Below are positions 56,550-63,876 of a DNA stretch of 64,000 nucleotides, piece by piece (the stretch's first letter is position 1; each line of letters starts with the position of its first letter). Source of the stretch: Cryobacterium tagatosivorans (lineage in GTDB: Bacteria; Actinomycetota; Actinomycetes; Actinomycetales; Microbacteriaceae); NCBI RefSeq assembly GCF_004402215.1, contig NZ_SOEZ01000076.1:43047-107046 (forward strand). The letters are read 5' to 3'. The notes under the pieces were generated by a model. That model had not been told where the DNA came from, did not search any database, and worked only from the letters and a program-made list of their open reading frames with translations. Both the position numbers and the translations under genes were made by a program.

Positions 56550-57997
56550 TCGCAAACCGCCGTCTCAAATCGGCGGAGATTCTGCTCGAAATCGGGCGTT
56601 GTGTGCCCGGTTGGGCCCTCAACGGGAGAATCTCCGTCGAATTCGCCGGCAGTCGACTCGGCCTGCACCGCTGCGATGGCCCGCACCAGCACGGCGAGCC
56701 CGTCCTCGAGCAGGTCCTGGCCGATCACGAGCGGCGGAAGCAGACGGATGACGTTCCCATAGGTCCCGCAGACGAGCACCAGCACGCCCTCGGCGTGGCA
56801 GCGCGCGGCGACGGCCGCGGCGAGCAACGGCCGCGGCGAGGCGGTGCCGGCGGCGGCGAATTCGATGGCGAGCATCGCGCCGCGGCCGCGGAAGTCGACG
56901 ATCGGCGAGTCCTCGGCCACGAGCGGTTCGAGCACCCGGCGCACGGTGTCCTCGATGCGGAGCGCCCCGGCGAGCAGGTCACCGTTCTCGAAGGCCTCGA
57001 AGACGCCGAGGGCTGCGGCGCAGGCGAGCGGATTGCCGGCGTAGGTGCCGCCGAGTCCGCCGCTGTGCACGGCGTTCATCAGCTCGGCCCGGCCGGTCAC
57101 GGCCGTGAGCGGCAGTCCCCCGCCGAGCGCCTTGCCGGTGACGACGAGGTCGCCGGCCACTCCCTCGTACTCGCTGGCGAACATCCGGCCGGTGCGGCCC
57201 ATGCCGGCCTGGATCTCGTCGAGGACGAAGACGATGCCGTGGCGTTCGGCGATGCCGCGGAGCCCGGCGAGGAAGCCGGGCGCGGGGACGATGAAACCGC
57301 CCTCGCCCTGGATCGGTTCGATCACCATGGCGGCGAAGGTCTCCGGCCCCTGCGCGGCGAGGACGGCCTCGACCCCGGCGAGCGCTTCGGCGGTCGCGTT
57401 CTCGGCTCCTCCCGGCCAGCGCAGCGGCGCGGCCATCGGCGCCCGGTGCACCTCGCCCGGGAAGGGACCGAAGCTGGTCTTGTACGGGTTGACCTTGGCC
57501 GTCATGGCCATGGTGAGGAGGGACCGGCCGTGGTACGCGTCGTCGAAGACGAGGATCTTCTCCCGGCCGGTGGCGGCCCGGGCGATCTTGATGGCGTTCT
57601 CCACGGCCTCGGCGCCGGTGGAGAACAGCGCGGTGCGCTTCTCGAAGTCGCCGGGGGTGTGCGTGTTCAGCCATTCGCAGACAGCGGTGAACGAGTCGTA
57701 CTCGGTCACCATGAAGCAGGTGTGGGTGAATCGTGCCAGCTGGTCGCTGACCCGGGCCTGCACGAGCGGGTTGCTCGCCCCGACGCTGGTCACGGCGATG
57801 CCGGAGGCGAAGTCGATGATCCGGTTGCCGTCGACATCCTGCAGGATTCCGCCCTCGGCCCGGTCGATGAACACGGGCAGGGCCACCCCGAATCCGCTCG
57901 AGACCTGGCGCGTGCGCTCGGCGTGCAGGGTGGCGGAGCGGGGGCCCGGGATCGCGGTGCGGAGCAGGCGAGTCTGGGGAAGCGGCAATGATTCCAT
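56546..57997 (-). CDS. gabT: class III PLP aminotransferase (GABA/5-aminovalerate type)
   Basis: 483-aa omega-amino-acid transaminase. PLP-site motifs: FSTGAEAVENAIKIARA, DDAYHGRSLLTMAMTAKVNPYK, EPIQGEGGFIVP, VLDEIQAGMGRTGRMFA, and the Schiff-base lysine in LVVTGKALGGGLPL. Moves the terminal amino group of GABA or 5-aminovalerate to 2-oxoglutarate, giving a semialdehyde for the next gene's product. Downstream glutaryl-CoA dehydrogenase favours the C5 substrate (DavT-like). First gene of the unit, divergent from pucR with a candidate operator between. Confidence 0.88.
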   Translation of the reverse strand: MESLPLPQTRLLRTAIPGPRSATLHAERTRQVSSGFGVALPVFIDRAEGGILQDVDGNRIIDFASGIAVTSVGASNPLVQARVSDQLARFTHTCFMVTEYDSFTAVCEWLNTHTPGDFEKRTALFSTGAEAVENAIKIARAATGREKILVFDDAYHGRSLLTMAMTAKVNPYKTSFGPFPGEVHRAPMAAPLRWPGGAENATAEALAGVEAVLAAQGPETFAAMVIEPIQGEGGFIVPAPGFLAGLRGIAERHGIVFVLDEIQAGMGRTGRMFASEYEGVAGDLVVTGKALGGGLPLTAVTGRAELMNAVHSGGLGGTYAGNPLACAAALGVFEAFENGDLLAGALRIEDTVRRVLEPLVAEDSPIVDFRGRGAMLAIEFAAAGTASPRPLLAAAVAARCHAEGVLVLVCGTYGNVIRLLPPLVIGQDLLEDGLAVLVRAIAAVQAESTAGEFDGDSPVEGPTGHTTPDFEQNLRRFETAVCE

Positions 57998-58035
57998 GGC
58001 TTCAATGTAGAGGAGGCCGTGCCCCGCGACATCGG

Positions 58036-58049
58036 ATGGACTATCCAAA
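58036..58049. promoter_or_regulatory. candidate PucR operator, site 1
   Basis: GGATGGACTATCCA lies in the 112-bp gabT-pucR divergent promoter region. The sequence GGATGGATCATCCA (12 of 14 identical, with GGAT/ATCC arms) occurs at 61046-61059 before the CoA-transferase gene. A further short inverted repeat, GACTGTCCAGTC, is at about 58072-58083. Confidence 0.55.
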
Positions 58050-58109
58050 AGCGCACCCGCCCGGAGATAGACTGTCCAGTCATTACTGTCGGCGCTCGAT
58101 CTGAACGGA

Positions 58110-59690
58110 ATGACCATGGTGCGGATCAGCCTCGCGCAGCTCTGTGAACGGCTCGGGCGGGACCTCCGGCCGCACGACGGCGCGCGAGTGGCCCGCCGCG
58201 ACCTCACCGGCGTGCACATTTCCGAGCTCGACGACCCGACCCCGTACCTCGGCGGCGGAGAGTTGCTGCTGACCACCGGCATCCCGCTCTCCGGCGGGGC
58301 GGACCGGACCGGGCGCTACGTCCAGCGCCTGCTCGACAAAGGGGTGGCGGCGCTCGGCCTGGGGCTCGGCGCGGGGATCGACGAGGTGCCGGACGAACTG
58401 GATGCCGTCTGCCGGGAGGCCGGACTGGCGCTGCTGATCGTTCCCGACGGCATCCCGTTCATGCACGTGTCGCGGGCCTACTGGGACCTCGTCGGCAGGG
58501 CGGAGCAGGCCGATCTCACCGCGAGCCTGAGCCGGCAGACCTCCCTCGCCCGGGCGGCCACTCGCCCGGAGGCGGTGGCGTCGGTGGTGAAGGCGCTGGC
58601 CGAGGCACTCGGCGGCTGGGCCGTGTATGTTCCGGCGGACGGCACCGCCGAGACGATCTGGCCTCCGGCCGAGGCCCGGGTGCTCCCGCAGCTGCGCGAG
58701 GAAACCGCGCGGCTGGGCCTGGCCGGAACGCACGCCTCGGCGACCTTCCCGTTGCAGGGAACGGATGTCGTCGAATACTCGATCGTCGCCGACGAGAAGA
58801 CGGCCGGATTCCTCGCGGTCGGGGCCGGGCGACCGTTGCGCGCGGCGGACCGGCAACTCATGCTGACCGGCTGCATGCTGCTCTCGGTCACCGCCGGGCA
58901 GCAGTGGGGGCTGCGCCGGGCCAACGCGATCCTGGGCGGCACCGTGGCCAGCCTGATCCTGCACGGGTACGTCGATGCCGCGCGCCTCGCGGCCGAGGAA
59001 CTGGGCCTGCCCGTGCCGGCGGAGCGCGTGCGGCTCCTGGCCGTGCGCGGAGACCAGGTGGAGCTCCTCGGCGACGCGGAGCTGGCCGACCGGGTTGCCG
59101 CGCTCGGACCGGCCGGGAGAGCGTTGCGGCGGAGCATCCGTCGCTCGGGCCTGCAAAGCGTGCTGGACGGCCTGACCTGGCTGATCCTGGACGAGGCGCA
59201 GGGGGAAGCGAACGGGGAGGCGCGGGGGGAAGCGAACGGGGAGACGGACGGGGAGTTGCACGGCGAGCCCGCTCCCCTGCCGCTGGCCGGCCCGGGCGGG
59301 ACGACCGTCGCGACGACCGCCGCGACGACCGGTGCGCTGTCGGTCGCGCTGAGCGGCCCGTTGCTCCTGGGCCAGGTCGCCGGCAGCATCACCGAGGTGG
59401 GCCGCGCCTGCCGACGCGCCGCCTCCGGGCAGCTGGTGTCGGCGGACGGCCTGCTCGACCAGCAGGCGGATGGCTGGGTGGACGCCCTGCGGAGCTACAC
59501 CCGGGCCGACCTCGTGGAGACGGTGCGCTGCTACCTGCGGCACCGGGGCCAGTGGGAGCCAACCGCCCGGGAGCTGGGCGTGCACCGCAACTCGCTCCGG
59601 CACCGGATCGGGATCGCGTCCAGACTCGTCGAGGCCGACCTCGACGATCCCGATGTCGCGGCGAACCTGTGGCTCGCCCTGCGCGGCTGA
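58110..59690 (+). CDS. PucR-family transcriptional regulator
   Basis: 526 aa. The N-terminal PucR domain (residues ~20-130; LTGVHISELDDPTPYLGGGELLLTTG) and the C-terminal PucR HTH_30 (TVRCYLRHRGQWEPTARELG, VHRNSLRHRI) are both clear. PucR regulators activate catabolism of purines, GABA (GabR/PucR types) and other amines. Divergent from gabT and convergent with the CoA-transferase gene. Residues ~362-387 are a Gly/Glu repeat (GEANGEARGEANGETDGE) from DNA slippage. Start at the first of two close ATGs. Confidence 0.88.
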   Translation: MTMVRISLAQLCERLGRDLRPHDGARVARRDLTGVHISELDDPTPYLGGGELLLTTGIPLSGGADRTGRYVQRLLDKGVAALGLGLGAGIDEVPDELDAVCREAGLALLIVPDGIPFMHVSRAYWDLVGRAEQADLTASLSRQTSLARAATRPEAVASVVKALAEALGGWAVYVPADGTAETIWPPAEARVLPQLREETARLGLAGTHASATFPLQGTDVVEYSIVADEKTAGFLAVGAGRPLRAADRQLMLTGCMLLSVTAGQQWGLRRANAILGGTVASLILHGYVDAARLAAEELGLPVPAERVRLLAVRGDQVELLGDAELADRVAALGPAGRALRRSIRRSGLQSVLDGLTWLILDEAQGEANGEARGEANGETDGELHGEPAPLPLAGPGGTTVATTAATTGALSVALSGPLLLGQVAGSITEVGRACRRAASGQLVSADGLLDQQADGWVDALRSYTRADLVETVRCYLRHRGQWEPTARELGVHRNSLRHRIGIASRLVEADLDDPDVAANLWLALRG

Positions 59691-59714
59691 CCTTCCCTCC
59701 CCACCCCTCCCCTC

Positions 59715-59777
59715 CCGCGAAACCGCAGTTGTGCGCGCTAAACAGGCGTTTTAACGCGCACAACTGCGGTTTCGCGG
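59715..59777. terminator. bidirectional terminator hairpin, perfect 23-bp stem
   Basis: The arm at 59715-59737 (core AAACCGCAGTTGTGCGCG) pairs without mismatch to 59755-59777; loop 17 nt. It begins 25 bp after pucR and ends 4 bp before the CoA-transferase stop, between convergent genes. Confidence 0.85.
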
Positions 59778-59780
59778 CGA

Positions 59781-60971
59781 TTAGGTGAGCCAGGCACGGA
59801 TCGCGTCGCCGTGCTCGCCGAGCGCGGGCGGCGCGGCCGTCCGCGGCGCGAGCGGCGGGGTCCAGCTGACCGGGTGACGGATCTGGCGTCCGACGGTCGT
59901 GCCGGAGGCATCCTGAACGTCGATGGTCGGCGCGAGGCCGAGCGTCTCGGCGAGCTCGATCCCCTCGTCGATGGTGGCCACGCGCCCGGCCGGCACGCCG
60001 GCTTCGGTGAGCCGGAGTTCCCAGGAGAGCGCGGTGGCCCGGGCCAGGCGCCCGTGCAGGATCTTGATGAGTTCGACGCGGTTGTGCACGCGGGCGGTGT
60101 TGGTCGCGAACCGTTCGTCGGCGGCCAGCCGCTCCACCCCCAGCACTGTCGCGAGCCGCGCGAACTGGCCGTCATTGCCGCAGGCGACGGCCAGCGGCCC
60201 GTCCGCGCAATCGAGCAGCTGGTACGGCACGATCGACGGATGCGCGTTGCCCATCCGTTTCGGGATGACGCCGGCCCCGAGGTAGGCCTGCCCCTGGTTC
60301 GCCAGGGCGCCCTGCAGGCTGGAGAGCAGGTTGAGTTCCAGGCGCGCCCCCCGGCCGGTCGCCGCGCGGGCGGTCAGTGCGGCGAGGATGCCGATCGTCG
60401 CGTCCTTGGCGGTGAGCACGTCGACGAGGGCGACCCCCACCTTCATCGGCGCGCCGTCTTCCTCGCCGGTGATGCTCATCAGGCCGCCGAGGGCCTGGAC
60501 GAGGAAGTCGTAGCCGAGCAGGTCCGCTCCCCCGGCGCTGCCGAACCCGGTGATCGAGGCGTAGACCAGCCCGGGGTTCTCCTGCTGGAGCGAGTCGTAG
60601 CCCAGCCCGAGCTTGTCCATCCCGCCGGGCTTGAAGTTCTCGACGAGCACGTCGGCCCTGAGCGCGAGCGCCCGGGCCAGCTCGAGGTCGGCGGCATCCG
60701 TGAGGTCGAGGCAGATCGACTCCTTGTTGCGGTTGATCCCCTCGAAGTACGTGGCGCCGGTGGCGGAGTACGGCGGGCCCCAGCCGCGCGTGTCGTCGCC
60801 GCTGCCAGGCCGTTCGACCTTGATCACGCGCGCGCCCAGGTCGGCCAGCGTCACCGTGGCGAGCGGGCCGGCGAGGATGCGCGAGAAATCGGCCACGAGG
60901 ATGCCCTCGAGCGGGCGGGAAAGGTCGCTCGCATTGTCGTCCATCTGCTTCTGCACTGAAGTTCCGTTCAT
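59781..60971 (-). CDS. CaiB/BaiF (class III) CoA-transferase
   Basis: 396 aa. Family sequence: GILVADFSRILAGPLATVTLADLGARVIKVE, GPPYSATGATYFEGINRNKESICLDL and the active-site aspartate region ALVDVLTAKDAT. Class III enzymes swap CoA between carboxylic acids via an aspartyl-anhydride. Beside glutaryl-CoA dehydrogenase and with a matching operator, succinyl-CoA:glutarate CoA-transfer is the likeliest role (human SUGCT belongs to this family). ATG at 60971; MDDNASD (60944) is the alternative. Confidence 0.87.
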   Translation of the reverse strand: MNGTSVQKQMDDNASDLSRPLEGILVADFSRILAGPLATVTLADLGARVIKVERPGSGDDTRGWGPPYSATGATYFEGINRNKESICLDLTDAADLELARALALRADVLVENFKPGGMDKLGLGYDSLQQENPGLVYASITGFGSAGGADLLGYDFLVQALGGLMSITGEEDGAPMKVGVALVDVLTAKDATIGILAALTARAATGRGARLELNLLSSLQGALANQGQAYLGAGVIPKRMGNAHPSIVPYQLLDCADGPLAVACGNDGQFARLATVLGVERLAADERFATNTARVHNRVELIKILHGRLARATALSWELRLTEAGVPAGRVATIDEGIELAETLGLAPTIDVQDASGTTVGRQIRHPVSWTPPLAPRTAAPPALGEHGDAIRAWLT

Positions 60972-61045
60972 CGGTGGCGCGGCAGGCCGTCCCGGTCGAG
61001 GGCGGCCTGTGTACGAATCTAGCGGCCCGGCCGCGCGGGCTCGCT

Positions 61046-61059
61046 GGATGGATCATCCA
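61046..61059. promoter_or_regulatory. candidate PucR operator, site 2
   Basis: GGATGGATCATCCA, 75-88 bp before the CoA-transferase ATG; a near copy of site 1 at 58036-58049. Confidence 0.55.
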
Positions 61060-61164
61060 CGGATTGGGCAGCGTGCCCTCCTGCGCGCCGCTGCCTGCGG
61101 CGCCCTGCACCCTGCGCCCCGCGCCCCTGCGCCCCTGCGCCCCTGCGCCGAGATTGCCTGTTCG

Positions 61165-61200
61165 GGTCGAGATTGCCCGGTGCGCCGGGCAATCTCGACC
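61165..61200. repeat. intergenic hairpin family D, copy 2
   Basis: GGTCGAGATTGCCCGG pairs perfectly with 61185-61200 (16 bp, 4-nt loop), preceded by the half-copy GAGATTGCCTGTTC. The relative is at 46013-46051. Here it lies between divergent genes (CoA-transferase and adh), not at a gene end. Confidence 0.8.
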
Positions 61201-61270
61201 GGAGGTGTCAAGTCGGCGGATCCGCCCGGCCGCGCGGGGCATCCGGATGCCCGCAACCCCGCGCAACGCG

Positions 61271-61286
61271 GGCGCAACGTTGCGCC
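61271..61286 (+). promoter_or_regulatory. perfect 16-bp palindrome upstream of the alcohol dehydrogenase gene
   Basis: GGCGCAACGTTGCGCC, 51-66 bp before the ATG, with the half-site GCGCAACGCG directly before it. TAGCCT follows at 61290-61295. Probably an operator overlapping the promoter. Confidence 0.5.
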
Positions 61287-61336
61287 GCCTAGCCTCGGGG
61301 CCACGGACGAAGACGTTCGATCTAGGGAGTTTTGCC

Positions 61337-62407
61337 ATGACATTGATTGAAACGACCATGCACGAAGAACTCGGCACCGACGGGACCGCGACGACGATGC
61401 GCGCCGCCGTCGTCTCGGCTTTCGGCCAGGACCTCACCGTCGACGAGGTGCCGGTGCCCACGCCGGGCCCGGGCCAGGTGCTCGTCAAGCTCATCTCGAG
61501 CGGCGTCTGCCACACCGACCTGCACGCCGCCGAGGGCGACTGGCCGGTCAAGCCGAGCCTGCCGCTCATCCCCGGCCATGAGGGCGTCGGCACCGTCGTC
61601 GCCCTGGGCGAGGGCGTCACCAACATCACCGTCGGCGAGCACGTCGGCAACGCCTGGCTCTGGTCCGCCTGCGGCAGCTGCCAGTACTGCCGCACCGGCT
61701 GGGAGACGCTGTGCGAGCAGCAGCAGAACGGCGGCTACAGCGTCGACGGCTCCTTCGGCCAGTACATGCTCGTCGACTCGCGGTTCGCCGTGAAGATCCC
61801 CGCGGATTCCGACCTGGTCGAGATCGCCCCGGTGCTCTGCGCCGGCGTCACCGTCTACAAGGGCCTGAAGATGACCGAGGCCAAGCCCGGCCAGTGGGTC
61901 GTCATCTCCGGCATCGGCGGCCTCGGCCACATCGCCGTGCAGTACGCCAAGGCGATGGGCCTCCGCGTCGTCGCGGTGGACGTGGCCGACGACAAGCTCG
62001 CCCTGGCAACCAAACACGGCGCCGAGCTGACCGTCAACGCAATGGATGAGGACCCGGTCGAGGTCATCCAGCGGGTGACCGGCGGAGCCCACGGCGTGCT
62101 CGTGACCGCGGTGCACCCGAAGGCGTTCGGCCAGGCGATCGGGATGGCCCGGCGCGGCGGAACCATCGTCTTCAACGGCCTGCCGCCGGGAGACTTCCCC
62201 GCGCCGATCTTCGAGATCGTGCTCAAGGGACTCACCGTGCGCGGCTCGATCGTCGGCACCCGCCAGGACATGGAGGAGGCGCTGGAGTTCTACGCCCGCG
62301 GCGAGATCCACCCGACGGTGTCCACCCGCACGCTCGAGGAGATCAACACGGTCTTCGACGAGATGAAGCACGGCAAGATCGACGGCCGGGTGGTCATCCG
62401 GTACTGA
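61337..62407 (+). CDS. adhP: zinc-dependent alcohol dehydrogenase, AdhP family
   Basis: 356 aa. Catalytic zinc ligands in SSGVCHTDLH and PGHEGVG; structural zinc in CGSCQYCRTGWETLC; Rossmann motif ISGIGGLGHIAVQYAKAMG. Interconverts ethanol and other primary alcohols with aldehydes using NAD. The ATG at 61337 follows AGGGAG. Monocistronic, preceded by a 16-bp palindrome. The stop region (62405 onward) contains a degenerate GTACAGGCCCGG direct repeat. Confidence 0.93.
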   Translation: MTLIETTMHEELGTDGTATTMRAAVVSAFGQDLTVDEVPVPTPGPGQVLVKLISSGVCHTDLHAAEGDWPVKPSLPLIPGHEGVGTVVALGEGVTNITVGEHVGNAWLWSACGSCQYCRTGWETLCEQQQNGGYSVDGSFGQYMLVDSRFAVKIPADSDLVEIAPVLCAGVTVYKGLKMTEAKPGQWVVISGIGGLGHIAVQYAKAMGLRVVAVDVADDKLALATKHGAELTVNAMDEDPVEVIQRVTGGAHGVLVTAVHPKAFGQAIGMARRGGTIVFNGLPPGDFPAPIFEIVLKGLTVRGSIVGTRQDMEEALEFYARGEIHPTVSTRTLEEINTVFDEMKHGKIDGRVVIRY

Positions 62408-62561
62408 CCGGGTGATGGCCGGGTACAGGCCCGGTATTGAACGGGTACAGGCCCGGCACTGGCCCGCGCGTCACACGCGCGAGCGGCGTTGCCCGGCGGC
62501 GAGTCGCCCCGGGCAGCGCCTCCCAGGCCCCGCGGCCACGGCTGCCGGCCGCCGCCAGCGC

Positions 62562-62638
62562 CCACCGTGCGTAGAACCACCGTGCGTAGAACCACCGTGC
62601 GTAGAACCACCGTGCGTATGAGCCACCGTGCGTATGAG
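62562..62638 (+). repeat. 15/16-bp tandem repeat (CCACCGTGCGTAGAA), five copies
   Basis: Three exact 15-bp units followed by two exact 16-bp units (CCACCGTGCGTATGAG). It belongs to the 493-bp gap between adhP and rraA, which contains only repeats and two hairpins and no recognisable gene. Confidence 0.95.
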
Positions 62639-62648
62639 GGTGTGCGTG

Positions 62649-62746
62649 TGTGGCTAACTCAGGAGAATCCGGCGGCCACTCCCCCCGTGCCCCGAATTTC
62701 CGCGGAGGGACGAGCCGGTAGTCCGGATTCTCCTGAGTTAGCCACA
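62649..62746. repeat. intergenic hairpin family B, copy 2
   Basis: Perfect 24-bp arms (core TGGCTAACTCAGGAGAATCC at 62651-62670, partner ending at 62746) with a 50-nt loop. The arm sequence is shared with 11779-11873, 51 kb away. Confidence 0.9.
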
Positions 62747-62800
62747 TACCCGCGGGTCGACTGCGGCCCGGACTTCTGCGGCGGCCGCTTCGGCGCCGAA

Positions 62801-62891
62801 AGTCGCCGTTTGCGCCCAGAATCGCCGTTCCAGCGGCGATTCTCGGCAGGAACGGCGATTCTCGGCAGGAACGGCGAGTCTCGGCGGGGAA
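62801..62891. repeat. intergenic hairpin family C, copy 3, with tandem right arm
   Basis: The left arm contains AGTCGCCGTT and AGAATCGCCGTTCC. The right side is two identical 19-bp units CGGCGATTCTCGGCAGGAA (62834, 62853) and a variant third. It lies between the convergent adhP and rraA genes, 10 bp from the rraA stop. Confidence 0.85.
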
Positions 62892-62900
62892 CGGCGGCGG

Positions 62901-63368
62901 CTAGCGTTCGGCGAGGATGCCGTCTTCGTCGCAGTAGACCATGCGCCCGGGGCGGAAGCGCACCCCGGCGAACTCGACCACGACATCCGCGCTGCCCTTG
63001 CCGGTCTTCGAACTCTTGCGCGGGTTGCTGCCGAGGGCCTTGACCCCCAGGGCGAGCCCGCCGATCGCGACCCGGTCCCGGATGGCGCCGTTGATGATGA
63101 CGCCCGCCCACCCGTTGGCCACCGCGGACTCGGCGATCATGTCGCCCATCAGCGCCGTCTGCAGCGATCCGCCGCCGTCCACGACGAGCACGGCGCCCGC
63201 GCCGGGGCGGGCCAGGACGGCCTTGACCAGGGCGTTGTCCTCGAAGCAGCTGACGGTGCGGATCGGCCCGCTGAAGCGCGCGTTGCCGCCGATCGACTGG
63301 AACTGCACCGCCACGGACTGCAGGTCTTCGCCACGCTCGTCGTACAGGTCGGCGGTCTGCAGTGTCAT
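62901..63368 (-). CDS. rraA: RraA-family protein (RNase E regulator / 4-hydroxy-4-methyl-2-oxoglutarate aldolase fold)
   Basis: 155 aa. MTLQTADLYDERGEDLQSV, FSGPIRTVSCFEDNALVK, VLVVDGGGSLQTALMGDMIAE, GVIINGAIRDRVAI are canonical RraA sequence. RraA inhibits RNase E in E. coli; the actinobacterial relatives also include metal-dependent HMG/oxaloacetate aldolases with the G-x-x-x-D and R-D residues seen here. ATG at 63368. Single gene. Confidence 0.9.
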   Translation of the reverse strand: MTLQTADLYDERGEDLQSVAVQFQSIGGNARFSGPIRTVSCFEDNALVKAVLARPGAGAVLVVDGGGSLQTALMGDMIAESAVANGWAGVIINGAIRDRVAIGGLALGVKALGSNPRKSSKTGKGSADVVVEFAGVRFRPGRMVYCDEDGILAER

Positions 63369-63480
63369 GGTGTCCCCCGGGGAGCTTGTGCGGTGTCCTC
63401 CCAGAGTAGCGACCCGCAGCAGAGCCGAAGCCGCGGCACGTCACACAGTGCGCAACGCGGGCACGCGACAGCACGGCACG

Positions 63481-63525
63481 TCAGCAACAGCACGTCAGCC
63501 CCGGCGCGTCAGCCGCGGCGCCTCA
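63481..63525. repeat. 14-bp tandem repeat of the stop codon region of the DUF1801 gene
   Basis: On the minus strand the gene ends TGA-GGCGCCGCGGC and is followed by TGA-CGCGCCGGGGC, TGA-CGTGCTGTTGC and TGA-CGTGCCGTGC. TGA triplets (plus-strand TCA at 63523, 63509, 63495, 63481) are exactly 14 bp apart and occupy all three frames. Confidence 0.9.
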
Positions 63526-63876
63526 GCCGCCGAGGTTGTCGGCGAGGCGGTTGGCGACGATGGTGCGCACGAGCGACTCCGGCAGCGGATGCGCCGGCGT
63601 GAACCTGATCGTCCCGCCGGATGCCTCGAAACCGGTGAGGTCGTCGCGCAGGGACGCGACCAGCCCGGGGCTCAGCGTGTAGAAGCTGCACCCGCTGGAC
63701 TGCGCGCCGAAGCCGACGAGCATCCCGTGGTCGAAGAATGTCGGAACCCGGTAGCTGATCCGCTCCGTGGCCTCGGGGTCGAAGCGCTGGATCGTCTCAC
63801 GGAGCCCCTGCAGCGCCCCGCGGAACTCCGCCGGTACCCCGGCCAGATAGTCGTCGACGTCGTCCGACCCGCTCAT
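63523..63876 (-). CDS. DUF1801 / YdhG-like protein
   Basis: 117 aa. DDYLAGVPAEFRGALQGLRETI, ISYRVPTFFDHGMLVGFGAQ and FYTLSPGLVASL fit the DUF1801/YdhG family of small, possibly iron-related proteins (frataxin-like fold). Function unknown. ATG at 63876; a TTG three codons upstream is less likely. The stop codon lies in a 14-bp repeat. Downstream of the repeat, up to rraA's start, no gene is seen. Confidence 0.82.
   Translation of the reverse strand: MSGSDDVDDYLAGVPAEFRGALQGLRETIQRFDPEATERISYRVPTFFDHGMLVGFGAQSSGCSFYTLSPGLVASLRDDLTGFEASGGTIRFTPAHPLPESLVRTIVANRLADNLGG

Noticed and set aside
62562..62638. CRISPR array
   Set aside because: Units are 15-16 bp in direct tandem with no spacers; no cas genes in the window. 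The same applies to the other tandem tracts.
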